64,000 nt of DNA from Anaerotignum neopropionicum (GCF_001571775.1 NZ_LRVM01000009.1:36170-100169); one strand, 5' to 3'. Counted from the first letter of the stretch, positions 51,181 through 60,715 are shown. Notes: generated by a model not told the origin, from the sequence alone. Numbers and translations: made by a program.

Positions 51181-52917
51181 ATGGAAAACTTTAACTTAAA
51201 AAAAATAGAACTCACCCAATATCTTTTTTTTACAGGAAAAGGGGGCGTGGGAAAAACATCAACGGCCTGTGCCACAGCGGTATCCCTTGCTGATTCAGGG
51301 AAAAAAGTCATGCTGATCAGCACCGATCCGGCATCAAATTTGCAGGATGTATTTCAGACAGAATTAAACAATAAAGGAGTTCCTATTCGTGAAGTTCCTA
51401 ATCTTGTGGTGGTAAACCTAGACCCCATAGAAGCAGCTGCAGAATATCGTGAAAGCGTAATCAACCCATTTCGTGGACAGTTGCCTGACGTAGTGTTAAA
51501 AAATATGGAAGAACAGCTTTCTGGTTCCTGCACTGTTGAGATTGCGTCCTTTAATGAATTTTCTAAATTTATAACGGATGAAAAAGTTCAAAATGAGTAC
51601 GATTACATTATATTCGATACAGCCCCAACTGGGCATACCTTAAGGATGCTTCAACTTCCATCTGCATGGAGTAATTTTATCAGCGAAAACACCCATGGAG
51701 CTTCCTGTTTGGGTCAATTGTCTGGGCTGGAAAGCAAAAGAGCAATTTATAAAAAAGCTGTAGAAACACTAGCTGATGGAACTCGTACAACGTTACTATT
51801 AGTTTCAAGGCCAGAGGTAACCCCTTTAAAAGAAGCAGCAAGAGCTTCTAATGAACTTGCAGATATTGGTGTAAAAAATCAAATTGTTATATTAAATGGA
51901 ATACTAATATCTTATGATGATACTATTTCGGAAAGCTTATATAAAAAGCAACAAACGGCACTTACTGGCATGCCGGAAGAATTAAAGAAATTAAAAATTC
52001 ATTCCATACCACTTAGAGCTTATAATATAACTGGCATAGAAAATGTAAGGGCGTTACTGGAAAAGGATAATTATACCATTAGGGAAGAAAAAATAAAGGC
52101 AGAAGTGATTCCAAGTCTTAAAGATGTGATTGATGATTTATATCATACAAACAAAAAAGTCATCTTTACTATGGGTAAAGGCGGTGTTGGTAAAACAACA
52201 ATAGCAGCTTCTATTGCTCTAGGATTGGCATCAAAAGGGGAGAAGGTACACATAACTACAACCGACCCTGCAGCTCATCTTAAATTTGTCATCAATGAGA
52301 CAGAAGGTATTACCATGAGCCATATTGATGAAAAGGAAGAATTAAAGAAGTATCAACAAGAGGTGCTTTCAAAAGCAAGGGAAACCATGTCGGAAGAAGA
52401 TATTGCATATGTAGAAGAGGATTTAAGATCTCCCTGTACCCAGGAAATTGCTGTATTCAGGGCATTTGCAGATATTGTTGAAAAGGCAGAAGACCAAATT
52501 GTTGTAATTGACACTGCACCTACAGGGCATACGTTGTTGTTGTTGGATTCTACACAGAGTTATAATCAGGAAATCAAACGTTCGGGGGGAGATATTCCTG
52601 AATCCGCAAAAAAGCTGTTGCCAAGACTGCGAAATAAAGAAGAAACAGAGGTTATTATTGTAACATTGGCTGAAGCCACTCCGGTTTATGAAGCATTACG
52701 TCTTGAGGAAGATTTAAAAAGAGCGGATATAGCAACAAAGTGGTGGGTAATAAATTCTTCACTTTACAGTACGGGAACTACGAATAAATTGCTGGCAGCG
52801 AAAGCGAGTAATGAAATTGAATGGATCAATAAGGTTGATGAGCATTCAAACGGAAATTTTGCAGTAATTAGCTGGCAACCCAATGAAATCAAAGGTGAAA
52901 ATCTACATTTACTATAA
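51181..52917 (+). CDS. arsA: Arsenite-transporting ATPase ArsA
   Basis: 578 residues, two homologous halves as in classical ArsA. Walker A motifs are GKGGVGKTS (residues ~19-27) and MGKGGVGKTT (~333). The signature DTAPTGHTLRMLQLPSAW and its partner DTAPTGHTLLLLD are present, as are cysteines in SGSCTVEIAS and RSPCTQEIAVF that form the metalloid site. It couples ATP hydrolysis to arsenite efflux through Acr3, with arsenite delivered by ArsD. A terminator follows. Confidence 0.96.
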   Translation: MENFNLKKIELTQYLFFTGKGGVGKTSTACATAVSLADSGKKVMLISTDPASNLQDVFQTELNNKGVPIREVPNLVVVNLDPIEAAAEYRESVINPFRGQLPDVVLKNMEEQLSGSCTVEIASFNEFSKFITDEKVQNEYDYIIFDTAPTGHTLRMLQLPSAWSNFISENTHGASCLGQLSGLESKRAIYKKAVETLADGTRTTLLLVSRPEVTPLKEAARASNELADIGVKNQIVILNGILISYDDTISESLYKKQQTALTGMPEELKKLKIHSIPLRAYNITGIENVRALLEKDNYTIREEKIKAEVIPSLKDVIDDLYHTNKKVIFTMGKGGVGKTTIAASIALGLASKGEKVHITTTDPAAHLKFVINETEGITMSHIDEKEELKKYQQEVLSKARETMSEEDIAYVEEDLRSPCTQEIAVFRAFADIVEKAEDQIVVIDTAPTGHTLLLLDSTQSYNQEIKRSGGDIPESAKKLLPRLRNKEETEVIIVTLAEATPVYEALRLEEDLKRADIATKWWVINSSLYSTGTTNKLLAAKASNEIEWINKVDEHSNGNFAVISWQPNEIKGENLHLL

Positions 52918-52943
52918 TTATATACCAATGAATGAAAGAAAAT

Positions 52944-52985
52944 AGTAACAGAAATCTGAAAATAGATTCTGTTACTATTTTTTTT
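52944..52985 (+). terminator. Terminator of the ars operon
   Basis: AGTAACAGAA and TTCTGTTACT, extended by ATCT/AGAT, then about eight T. Confidence 0.88.
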
Positions 52986-53035
52986 ATTACGTATGTGTAA
53001 ATTTATAACAATTTTACAAAAGTTTAATACAATAA

Positions 53036-53215
53036 GTATTACATATCAACAAGTATAAGACGAAGAATGCACTTAGGTGGAAAGTGGAGTATACCAGCGA
53101 TGAAAATGAAGACTTTTTAAGAGAATTTGAGGAACAGAAGACAATTAAAGCAGGAGGAAAAAAAACTACTTACCTAAGTTATAGACGAGGGAATAACACT
53201 GAGAAGCAATCATAG
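53036..53215 (+). pseudogene. Unassigned gene relic
   Basis: An open frame without start reads NKYKTKNALRWKVEYTSDEN, EDFLREFEEQKTIKAGGKK and YLSYRRGNNTEKQS before TAG 53213. The amino-acid pattern is protein-like but I cannot assign it. A hairpin with arms ACACTGAGAAGC and GCTTCCCAGTGT spans its end (53196-53235) and may terminate the MFS gene from the other side. Confidence 0.3.
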
Positions 53216-53292
53216 TGCATTCGCTTCCCAGTGTGCTCTTTGCGTCTATTCTACTGCAGTCTAATCGATTATGTAACTCAGTTCATGATTTT

Positions 53293-54552
53293 TCAAGATG
53301 CAATCACATTGTCGCTCAGTTGACGGAACACTACATGGGAAACCATACACAAACCGAGACAGATCGTGAATGCGCCAAAATAAATCCAATCAACGCTGGC
53401 CGATAGCCATTCGAACAGCACACCGTAGATTGCCTGCCCGATAGGATTACCGCACATGACAAGGCACAAGAGCAAAGCCATGACCTTGGCGGTGAGGGTG
53501 ACAGGGGTAATCTTCTGAACATAGGTGATCATTTCCACGCTTAAAAGCGTTGAAATAGTCATCATTACTACGCAGAAGCCGACAATAAGCAAATATGCCG
53601 TCATGGATCCTATTGGTAACCTCAGTGCAAGTCCCATTGGGAGCAGAGTCGCCGTACACCAGAAAATCAACCTTGCTCCACGGCTAACTTTTAGCTTATT
53701 GCCGATAACACCTGAGAGCAGCCCGCCTAATAGCCCGCCAGCCGCCAGCGCACCCTCCGCATACCCGTAAAGTCGGTTGCCTATGGCTTGGTCAAACCCC
53801 AGATGGCTGGTGACAACGATGGGCAAGCCCACAATAACCAGTGCAGAAAAGACCAAATTGACCGCGGTGAGCAGTAGCCCTACCCGTCCAATCTCTGGGT
53901 GGTCGTGCCGAATAAACTGCCAGCTTTCACGCAGGTCGGAAGCGGCGAGAGAGAGCACACTCCCTTCAAAATTCCGTTTTTCAAAGGGAATGTGAATAAA
54001 AATCTCCATGACGGCTGAGAGGAAAAAGCAGACAATGCTGAGATACAAAATCGGCTTTATTCCATAAAATCCGAAGATTAGTCCGCCTAACACTGGACCT
54101 ATCACTCCGGCCAGAGAGTTTACCATGTTAATAACGGCGTTCCCTACCATCAGCTTGTCAGGTGGCGTCAGCACCGGCAGCGACGATTGCACTGTGGGCT
54201 GATAAGCTCCCTGAATGCCGTAGAGCATCATCAGCACAGCGATGAGCAGGGGCACCAGCGGGAGGGTCTCAAAGCTTAGTGCGTAAAAGAGCATCAATAC
54301 AGCGGTAAAGAAATCCAGGCACACCATCACGTTCCGCTTGTTTACCCGGTCGGCCACGATACCGCCCACCGGCGAGAGCAGCAGCATCGGAAGAAACGAC
54401 AGTGCCATCACCGTGCCGTATAACATCGCCGAATGAGTCTTGTTGAGTAGGTAGAGTGGTAGCGAGAAGCGTAGAACGTTGTTGCCGAACAGAGAGATGA
54501 TCTGCCCGATTACAACCATTAAAAAATCTCTTTGAAACAGTTTTGTTTTCAT
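53293..54552 (-). CDS. MFS transporter (macrolide/drug efflux type)
   Basis: 419 residues, AGGAGG site on the minus strand. About twelve membrane segments, the loop motif GGIVADRVNKRNVMV between helices 2 and 3, and the repeat pattern of the MefA/enterobactin-exporter-like MFS_3 group. It follows the TetR gene in the same direction with a palindrome between them, so the regulator very likely controls it. GC is notably higher than in the ars operon, suggesting separate acquisition. Confidence 0.92.
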   Translation of the reverse strand: MKTKLFQRDFLMVVIGQIISLFGNNVLRFSLPLYLLNKTHSAMLYGTVMALSFLPMLLLSPVGGIVADRVNKRNVMVCLDFFTAVLMLFYALSFETLPLVPLLIAVLMMLYGIQGAYQPTVQSSLPVLTPPDKLMVGNAVINMVNSLAGVIGPVLGGLIFGFYGIKPILYLSIVCFFLSAVMEIFIHIPFEKRNFEGSVLSLAASDLRESWQFIRHDHPEIGRVGLLLTAVNLVFSALVIVGLPIVVTSHLGFDQAIGNRLYGYAEGALAAGGLLGGLLSGVIGNKLKVSRGARLIFWCTATLLPMGLALRLPIGSMTAYLLIVGFCVVMMTISTLLSVEMITYVQKITPVTLTAKVMALLLCLVMCGNPIGQAIYGVLFEWLSASVDWIYFGAFTICLGLCMVSHVVFRQLSDNVIAS

Positions 54553-54571
54553 ATAATTTCCTCCTAGTTAG

Positions 54572-54588
54572 ATACCAACCGTTGGTAT
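54572..54588. promoter_or_regulatory. Operator-like palindrome before the MFS gene
   Basis: ATACCAAC-C-GTTGGTAT, 17 bases, 20 bases upstream of the MFS start codon. Different in sequence from the palindrome before the TetR gene, except for the shared ATAC ends. Confidence 0.65.
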
Positions 54589-54629
54589 GTATATGCATAA
54601 AAATAAGAGCCCTTTGCTGGGCAATTATT

Positions 54630-55286
54630 TTATACGTTTTTTTGATTTGCGAGAGTGCAGTACCGCCGGTAGGATTCCAGCATCTGCTCGTCCAATAACT
54701 CGATGCCCATGTTCTTTAGCATCAAATTGAAAAAGCGCACTCGCTTTTCCATGCTGTCCACGTCCGTTTCAATCACCAACGGATTGAGCCATAGGTTCGT
54801 CAGCATAGTGATGGCCTCGGAAAGTTCCTTGGGATACTCGGTATGAATGGAACCGTCCGCTACGCCCTGCTCGATGACTGGTTGCATATAATGCGGCACA
54901 ACATCCGAAAAGATCTCGCGCATTTGCATGGCCAGCAGTTTTGGATTTTCCAGCATATTTGGAGCCATCGTAAAAACAATGTCGCGGTCGGAGCTGGAAA
55001 GAGACAAACTAAACATTTTTTTCAGTTTTGCATGACCTGTGAGTACAGGATCATCCCGAACAGCCTTTAATCCTCTGATGATTTGTTCATTATACCGGTC
55101 GCCCACTGCGTTGAATATCTCTTCCTTGGATTTGAAGTGGTGGTAGACGGCACCTTTGGAAAGACCGCCAAGACCATCAATAATGTCCTGAATGGAAGTG
55201 TCCTCATAGCCCTTTTTCAGAAACAGCCGCTGCGCTACGTCCAGTATCAACCGGATGGTCTCCTCAGGATATTTGTTCCGTGCCAT
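54630..55286 (-). CDS. TetR-family repressor
   Basis: ATG 55286 is behind GGAGGTG on the minus strand; an upstream in-frame start overlaps the operator. 218 residues with the helix-turn-helix FLKKGYEDTSIQDIIDGLGG, SKGAVYHHFKSKEEIFNAVG (residues ~17-58) and a long helical ligand domain. Encoded just before the MFS exporter; it probably represses itself through 55303-55327 and the exporter through the same or the second palindrome. Confidence 0.93.
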   Translation of the reverse strand: MARNKYPEETIRLILDVAQRLFLKKGYEDTSIQDIIDGLGGLSKGAVYHHFKSKEEIFNAVGDRYNEQIIRGLKAVRDDPVLTGHAKLKKMFSLSLSSSDRDIVFTMAPNMLENPKLLAMQMREIFSDVVPHYMQPVIEQGVADGSIHTEYPKELSEAITMLTNLWLNPLVIETDVDSMEKRVRFFNLMLKNMGIELLDEQMLESYRRYCTLANQKNV

Positions 55287-55302
55287 AATACACCTCCTTC
55301 TC

Positions 55303-55327
55303 TTATACATACTAACAGTATGTATAA
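55303..55327. promoter_or_regulatory. Perfect inverted repeat at the TetR promoter
   Basis: TTATACATACT-AAC-AGTATGTATAA, 11-base arms, 17 bases upstream of the TetR start codon. Confidence 0.8.
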
Positions 55328-55436
55328 ATTGTAGTACTGTGTTTTAGCTTTGTCAAGCGAAATTTAAAAAATATTGAAATTTTGCTTAAATTTACCAATA
55401 AGCGTTATCGCCGTCACAAATGTGGAGGCTATTTTT
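55328..55436. other. Short non-coding stretch
   Basis: AT-rich, no gene. Confidence 0.4.
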
Positions 55437-55601
55437 ATGTCCCAAATTAAACGCAGATAAGGAAGAAAATCCATGTAAAGAAAAATAAACCCCAAAGCAC
55501 CACCTCAGGAGGATGTACGCATCCAAGAGTTTCTCGATAGTCAGAGGGTTGAAGATGTGGATAGTTGCCTCAAGGATAGCACTTGTACGGTAGAAGGATA
55601 G
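55437..55601 (+). pseudogene. Short degenerate gene with two internal stops
   Basis: ATG behind TGGAGG, then MSQIKRR, a TAA, GRKSM, another TAA, and an open RKINPKAPPQEDVRIQEFLD, SQRVEDVDSCLKDSTCTVEG to TAG 55599. Family not recognised. The position next to a cluster of hairpins suggests the end of an integrative element. Confidence 0.4.
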
Positions 55602-55740
55602 CCACACAATTTATTGTGTGTTCAATGGGGATTTGGGAAACTCCCCAACAAGCAGATTTGCCAAAAACCCCGTAAGGGAATTTTGAGCAAAATTGCAAGG
55701 TGTATACCACCTTGCCCTACTTGCCAGGTTACCGTTTAGC
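55602..55740. repeat. Cluster of hairpins, possible oriT or element end
   Basis: Three inverted repeats follow each other: CACACAA/TTGTGTG (55603-55620), TTGGG/CCCAA (55633-55648) and GCAAGGTG/CACCTTGC (55695-55715), with CCCCGTAAGGGA between them. Such hairpin-rich non-coding stretches are found at transfer origins and ends of Firmicutes ICEs. No relaxase gene is adjacent. Confidence 0.4.
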
Positions 55741-55802
55741 GTATCCGGTATTTACTCTAATTTTAAATTGAAGAATAATATTAAACATTCAGCATTGACA
55801 AG

Positions 55803-55814
55803 GTAGAGTTCTAC
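55803..55814. promoter_or_regulatory. MarR-type operator, copy 1
   Basis: GTAGAGTTCTAC, one centre base off a perfect palindrome, upstream of the MarR gene. The perfect version GTAGAATTCTAC lies at 56342-56353 before the MATE gene. Confidence 0.7.
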
Positions 55815-55862
55815 TTATATAATAAAGATAGGAGTCAACTTATTTTGAAAGGAGTGAATGCA

Positions 55863-56315
55863 ATGAAGCGTGATGATATGATTCCCCACGACTTTTACAT
55901 TAAAAATATAGCTCATGTGTTACGTTATAAAAACGATCAAAAGCTAGCGGCATATGATATTACTGAGCCACAAGCACGTCTTTTGGGGCACATTGATGGA
56001 GCACAAAGATCTGGGCAGGAGATTAGCCGCAGATACTTGAGTAGAGCCATGCAGATTTCCGGCCCATCTGTAACAAGCTTGCTTAACAGTCTTGAAAAGA
56101 ATGGATTTATTATACGCCGTTCGGGTAATGAGGATGGTAGGACTATACTGATAGAGCTTACCGAAAAGGCGAAGGTGCTTTTTAATGAAATGTCCGGTAT
56201 TCTCAATGCAATAACGGATGAGCTACTGGCCGGATTTTCAGAGGAGGAGAAAGTTATCTACCTAATATTTCTAAAACGAACTTATGATAATTTAGGAATA
56301 GAATCACATATATAA
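55863..56315 (+). CDS. MarR-family regulator
   Basis: ATG 55863 behind TGAAAGGAGTG. 150 residues with the winged helix DITEPQARLLGHIDGAQRSG, YLSRAMQISGPSVTSLLNSL, EKNGFIIRRSGNEDGRTILI. It precedes a MATE pump, and the same GTAGAATTCTAC-type sites lie before both genes, so it very likely represses both. Confidence 0.93.
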   Translation: MKRDDMIPHDFYIKNIAHVLRYKNDQKLAAYDITEPQARLLGHIDGAQRSGQEISRRYLSRAMQISGPSVTSLLNSLEKNGFIIRRSGNEDGRTILIELTEKAKVLFNEMSGILNAITDELLAGFSEEEKVIYLIFLKRTYDNLGIESHI

Positions 56316-56341
56316 AAAGTATTTATTTTTTGATAAAATAA

Positions 56342-56353
56342 GTAGAATTCTAC
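56342..56353. promoter_or_regulatory. MarR-type operator, copy 2
   Basis: Perfect palindrome GTAGAATTCTAC in the MATE promoter region; a half site GGTAGAATT follows at 56405. Confidence 0.75.
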
Positions 56354-56442
56354 CTAAATTATACCGACGCATTATCCAAATATTGAAACAAAAATCGGAG
56401 GATAGGTAGAATTAAACCTATAATTCAAGGAGGATATTTAGA

Positions 56443-57828
56443 ATGGAAAACACAAAAAAAGACTCAATATATTATCTTGAAAAGGCACCTGTGCCGAAAG
56501 CAATCGCCCACATGGCAATACCCATGATTTTAGGCATGGTTGTTAATATGATTTATAACATTACAGACGCTTACTTTATTGGAAGGCTGGAGAGTACATC
56601 CATGCTAGCATCCGTTACCCTTGCTTTGCCGTTTACGACCATTCTCATGGCGATTGGAGAAATTTTTGGAACGGGTGGGAGCACATATATTTCCAGATTG
56701 TTAGGCGAGAAAAACATTGAGGGTATTAAAAAAGCTTCCTCAGTAAACTTTTATCTTTCTCTACTTTCAGGAATAGTATTTATGTTAATTTGTCTGCCAG
56801 TCTTATCTCCTGTATTGAATGTGTTAGGAGCTACGGGAGAAACGTTGTTCCACACAAAAGACTATATTCTTGCTTTCGCAATCGGAAGTCCATTTGTAAC
56901 CGTCAATTTTACATTGGCGCAAACGGTCAGGAGTGAAGGCGCTTCAACAGAATCCATGATCGGAATGATTATCAGTGTAATTGTCAACATAATTCTTGAT
57001 CCTATATTTATATTCCTTTTTCATATGGATGTGATGGGGGCCGCCGTAGCAACTGTTATCGGCAATGCCTGTGCCGTTGCATATTATATTTACTATCTCA
57101 AAATGAAAAGCCCTGTTCAGAGTGTTAGCGTTATAGATTTTAAACCTACTATAGAAATAATTTTTAGCATTTTTAAGATTGGTATGTCCGCTTTCCTGCT
57201 GTCTAGCTTTTTAATTGTGTCAAGCCTGATGTTCAACAATTATGCAGTTCTATATGGCGACTATGTTGTTGCGGCTTTTGGAGTGGCAAACCGTGTATGT
57301 CAAATATCAGATTTTATTGGTATGGGTATATATATGGGAGTTATTCCGCTGATTGCGTTTTCTTACGCTTCCAACAATACGGAACGATTGAACAAAGTCT
57401 TGAAAACAACGGTGCTATATCTAATCAGTATTATTTTGGTCATTGCAGCTGTCTTATTTGTATTTCGCACTCAGGTTCTTGAAATGTTCAGCACTGATGA
57501 AGACGTTATAACTGTTGGCGCTACAATTCTTGCAGCTTTATTGTTCTCCACCTTGTTTGCAGGCATATCAGGTTTTTTTACCAGTATGTATCAGGCATTT
57601 GGAAAAGGCGTTCAGTCTAATATTATGTCCGCCGCTAGAGGGGTTGCCCTAATCCCGATTATTATTATTGGAAACAATCTGTTTCAATTAAACGGGGTAA
57701 TATGGTCTATGACAGCCTCTGAAATAGTCGCCTGTATCGTTGGCGTAATTTTGTGGATTTCATCCAAGAAAAAAATCATGAATACCCCGCTGAAAGAACG
57801 CATGACATTTAATCCTGATGAAATATAA
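56443..57828 (+). CDS. MATE-family multidrug efflux protein
   Basis: 461 residues, CAAGGAGG site. Twelve membrane segments in two halves (IPMILGMVVNMIYNITDAYF; IGMSAFLLSSFLIVSSLMFN). Only distantly similar to the first MATE protein of the window. Exports drugs or cations in exchange for Na+ or H+, under the MarR regulator in front of it. Confidence 0.93.
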   Translation: MENTKKDSIYYLEKAPVPKAIAHMAIPMILGMVVNMIYNITDAYFIGRLESTSMLASVTLALPFTTILMAIGEIFGTGGSTYISRLLGEKNIEGIKKASSVNFYLSLLSGIVFMLICLPVLSPVLNVLGATGETLFHTKDYILAFAIGSPFVTVNFTLAQTVRSEGASTESMIGMIISVIVNIILDPIFIFLFHMDVMGAAVATVIGNACAVAYYIYYLKMKSPVQSVSVIDFKPTIEIIFSIFKIGMSAFLLSSFLIVSSLMFNNYAVLYGDYVVAAFGVANRVCQISDFIGMGIYMGVIPLIAFSYASNNTERLNKVLKTTVLYLISIILVIAAVLFVFRTQVLEMFSTDEDVITVGATILAALLFSTLFAGISGFFTSMYQAFGKGVQSNIMSAARGVALIPIIIIGNNLFQLNGVIWSMTASEIVACIVGVILWISSKKKIMNTPLKERMTFNPDEI

Positions 57829-58099
57829 TATTTTTCAATTATTTTCAGCATATGATGAAAGTTACTGTATTTGAGATTAGTAAAATTCAAGTTTGGTATA
57901 TGAAGTTGGAGCGTTCAAATCTCACGATAAATGGTCAAAGCAAAGCTATTCCTCCATATATAACGAGAGCATAAGACCGCGATTATGGAAAGAAACTTTT
58001 TGCGACAATATAGCCTGCAAAACCTGAAGGCGGTTATATAATAGTCGAAGCCGCTGTTGAATTACTAAAAGACAACTTGTAGAGGGTGTAATACAACAG
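57829..58099. other. Intergenic with a possible short relic
   Basis: An open frame ending at 58079 reads PEGGYIIVEAAVELLKDNL without a start. Not assignable; no other coding signal. Confidence 0.3.
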
Positions 58100-58617
58100 C
58101 TTTGATCCTAATGGTAATACAGTGGCTTCGGGATAGGAGGTTTTCCATGTATCCGAAGCCGCTATTCTACGTTTTGAAAGTGCCGTCACTTTATGGGGCT
58201 GACCCTTGGCATCTTTGCCGTTTACATCATTATCGTAGCAAAACACAATCTCGTCTATCTCTAGGTGGTGCTGCAAATAGCGGTAAAGATCCTTGTCTGA
58301 CATACAGCCCTCGGCAACTCTGTGATCTTCCCGCCAACCAATCCATGCAGCTTGCAGCGAGTGGCATGGCTCATAGCATCAATGGGGGCTTCAAATTCAT
58401 ATACACGGTTGGAACGCCCCTCCATGCAGAAACCATAAAACCATAGGTCTTATCAGAGTTTTCTACATCCTGACGAAACTTACTGTCAGCGCTGGGTGCT
58501 CTGAGTGCACAGTACCGAGGCTTTCCTGTTTCGTTATAACCTACAAAGGTGCAATTATGGAAGGTATAGCCGTTTTTTTCGTCCTTGTCCCATACACTTT
58601 TCCCTCCGCAATCATGG
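58100..58617 (-). pseudogene. DUF3991/toprim mobile-element protein, decayed
   Basis: The minus strand reads KDEKNGYTFHNCTFVGYNET, GKPRYCALRAPSADSKFRQD, VENSDKTYGF, then after frame changes RVYEFEAPIDAMSHATRCKL and finally MSDKDLYRYLQHHLEIDEIV, FCYDNDVNGKDAKGQP. These are consecutive parts of the DUF3991 and toprim domains of an ICE primase-like protein, but spread over three frames. The C-terminus is missing. It is a different gene from the DUF3991 relic at 30.8-31.2 kb. Confidence 0.75.
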
Positions 58618-58637
58618 CGTAGTATAGGTTACAGGCT

Positions 58638-58682
58638 AAGGCTGTAGCTAGTGGGGATTCTCGCTATAGCCTTATTTTTTTC
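58638..58682 (+). terminator. Terminator-like hairpin
   Basis: AAGGCTGTAGC pairs with GCTATAGCCTT (one G-U), then eight T. Confidence 0.7.
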
Positions 58683-59066
58683 CAGATGAAGGCAAAGTAC
58701 CAATTATCGGACATCAAATGTAATATTATTAAAATATAAAAATAAATTCAAGGTAAAAAACACCAGACAAGTATTATTAATGGAATTGGGGAATTATGGG
58801 AGAATCAAATGTAACTATGAAATTGCCCACTAGAGGTGATGATCTTTATGAAAATCTGGATTAAATTGAGAAGAATATAGGTGGTTAGCAAAAATCAAGA
58901 ATGTTTAACCTCGTAAAGTGTTTTCATAGGTAAAAATGGATGTCAAAAATTTTATTATTACTGGTAAAAATAATATTAATAAGGATAATCTGAAAATAAA
59001 TACAATTACCTAAACAAAGAAAAAAAATAACTATAGGGATGTTTTAAGAGAATGGAATGTGATTAA
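58683..59066. other. Intergenic, no gene seen
   Basis: Very AT-rich. No ribosome binding site with an adequate frame on either strand. Confidence 0.5.
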
Positions 59067-60176
59067 ATGAAATATTTATTTCTGGATATGGAATGGAATC
59101 AGCTAAATAATCAGTTCAATGCATCAGAAGATGAAATTCTGGAAATATCAGCCATATGTGCAGGCGAAGATTTTAAAAATGAAAAAACTTTTTATAAAAT
59201 TGTGAAGCCAGAGCATATTAAAGATGTGAATAAAAGAATACTTACTTTCCTAAAACTTGGGGAAAATGTTTTAGCTTGTGCATTGCCAATTTATGAAGTA
59301 TTAAATAAATTCAATAAGACATTTCCGGAATTTAATATACTGGTTGTTTGGAATAGACATACATATGACTTATTTATAAATGCAATAGGGCAAAATGGGA
59401 TAATTTTGCCCCAGCATAAAGTTATTGTTTTGCAGGAACTTCTTACTATTATTGACTATTTTATGGGATTTGAAAAGGCCATGAAAAGGTACAATGTTAA
59501 ATATAATCCAAAGGTACTGCATTGTTCCAAATATGATGCATATTACCTTAAGGAGTTATTCTGCACTATGAAATTTCTATACAAACATCAATGTCAGGGA
59601 GATTGGAAAAACAAACCAGTTGGGTTAAAAAATTCAGATATTATCCATAGTTTAAAATGTCATTACATAGTAGGAAAAAATAGTATACAGGCATCTGGGT
59701 ACGAAGATATATTTTGTGGATATAAATTATGTAAACATTGTGTGAATACTAGAAAGCATATTGTAATGCCAAAGAAATTTGACGTTCAAAAAATATATGA
59801 ATCCTATAAATTTTCAGAAGAGAAAATAGCTAAGCTTTGTGAGAAGTTTGAAATGGAATGTAATTTTTCTAATAAGGTGATTTTTATACGTACAAATATT
59901 TCAAATTGGAGGATTTATCATGATGAGGAAAAAATAATTAATATTTTTCATGAAAATTATAGGAAAAGTGAGAAAGTCAGAAAAAAAATAAAGTTTAATG
60001 ATGGTTACCACGTTCAAAATATAAAATGTAGAAATTTATATGATGCAATCAATTATATACATAAACATGATGAAAACTTCTTTACGAAAAAGAAATATAA
60101 TCAAAATAGGATTGACTTATTATTTGATATGTTGGAGCAGGAAAGAATTGAAAAGAATGTAGCCATTGATATATGA
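59067..60176 (+). CDS. DEDD-type 3'-5' exonuclease-like protein with unknown C-terminal domain
   Basis: 369 residues. The N-terminal ~175 residues show the exonuclease (DnaQ/RNase T) pattern: YLFLDMEWNQ with Asp7 and Glu9 (motif I), NRHTYDLFINAIG (motif II region) and HCSKYDAYYLKELF (motif III H-x-x-x-D type). The rest is a lysine-rich domain with CGYKLCKHCVNTRKH that could bind zinc. The start has only a weak site (GGAATG). It opens a run of AT-rich genes that looks like a defence island; role in nucleic-acid degradation is inferred. Confidence 0.7.
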   Translation: MKYLFLDMEWNQLNNQFNASEDEILEISAICAGEDFKNEKTFYKIVKPEHIKDVNKRILTFLKLGENVLACALPIYEVLNKFNKTFPEFNILVVWNRHTYDLFINAIGQNGIILPQHKVIVLQELLTIIDYFMGFEKAMKRYNVKYNPKVLHCSKYDAYYLKELFCTMKFLYKHQCQGDWKNKPVGLKNSDIIHSLKCHYIVGKNSIQASGYEDIFCGYKLCKHCVNTRKHIVMPKKFDVQKIYESYKFSEEKIAKLCEKFEMECNFSNKVIFIRTNISNWRIYHDEEKIINIFHENYRKSEKVRKKIKFNDGYHVQNIKCRNLYDAINYIHKHDENFFTKKKYNQNRIDLLFDMLEQERIEKNVAIDI

Positions 60177-60280
60177 AATGTGGAAGAATGACGGGTGCAT
60201 GGAGCGAGTTTTTTATTGAAGGTGTTTGTCAGCTAGTAAGGACATAATTTGCAGAGTATCTGATAGAGGAGAGGGGAAAA

Positions 60281-60649
60281 ATGAAGGATAAATATATTAC
60301 TATCACAGGATTTAATCATTATTATGGAAAGCAGCCGTTTTCCATAGGTAATATCATTAAATGTATTAAGGATGAGTCAAATCAATATGACACGGAAGCG
60401 ATTAAGACTGTTTTGCCTTATATTGGAACGGTTGGTTATGTTGCCAATAGTCCTTATACAGTTGCAGGGGGCACACTGAGTGCAGGACGTATTTATGATC
60501 ACGTCAGAAAAAAATTCTATGTAAGAGTTATGTTCACTACTGCCAGTAAAATAATTTGTAGGCTGGAAAAATATGAGCCGGAACTGTTTGAAAAGGAACT
60601 TCAGGTTCAGATGAAGCAATCAAATGAGGATAAAGAATTTTGGGATTAA
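60281..60649 (+). CDS. HIRAN-domain protein
   Basis: 122 residues, GAGGGG site. A nearly free-standing HIRAN domain: ITGFNHYYGKQPFSIGNIIK, DESNQYDTEAIKTVLPYIGT, VGYVANSPYTVAGGTLSAGR. HIRAN domains bind 3' ends of single-stranded DNA in helicases such as HLTF; stand-alone versions are common in Firmicutes mobile and defence loci. It lies 66 bases before the WYL regulator in the same direction. Confidence 0.88.
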   Translation: MKDKYITITGFNHYYGKQPFSIGNIIKCIKDESNQYDTEAIKTVLPYIGTVGYVANSPYTVAGGTLSAGRIYDHVRKKFYVRVMFTTASKIICRLEKYEPELFEKELQVQMKQSNEDKEFWD

Positions 60650-60715
60650 TGTTGTCCTTTAAGTTGTACAGTGGTAGAATTTAAATAGTAAATTTTGCCA
60701 ATGAGGTGAGGGAAA

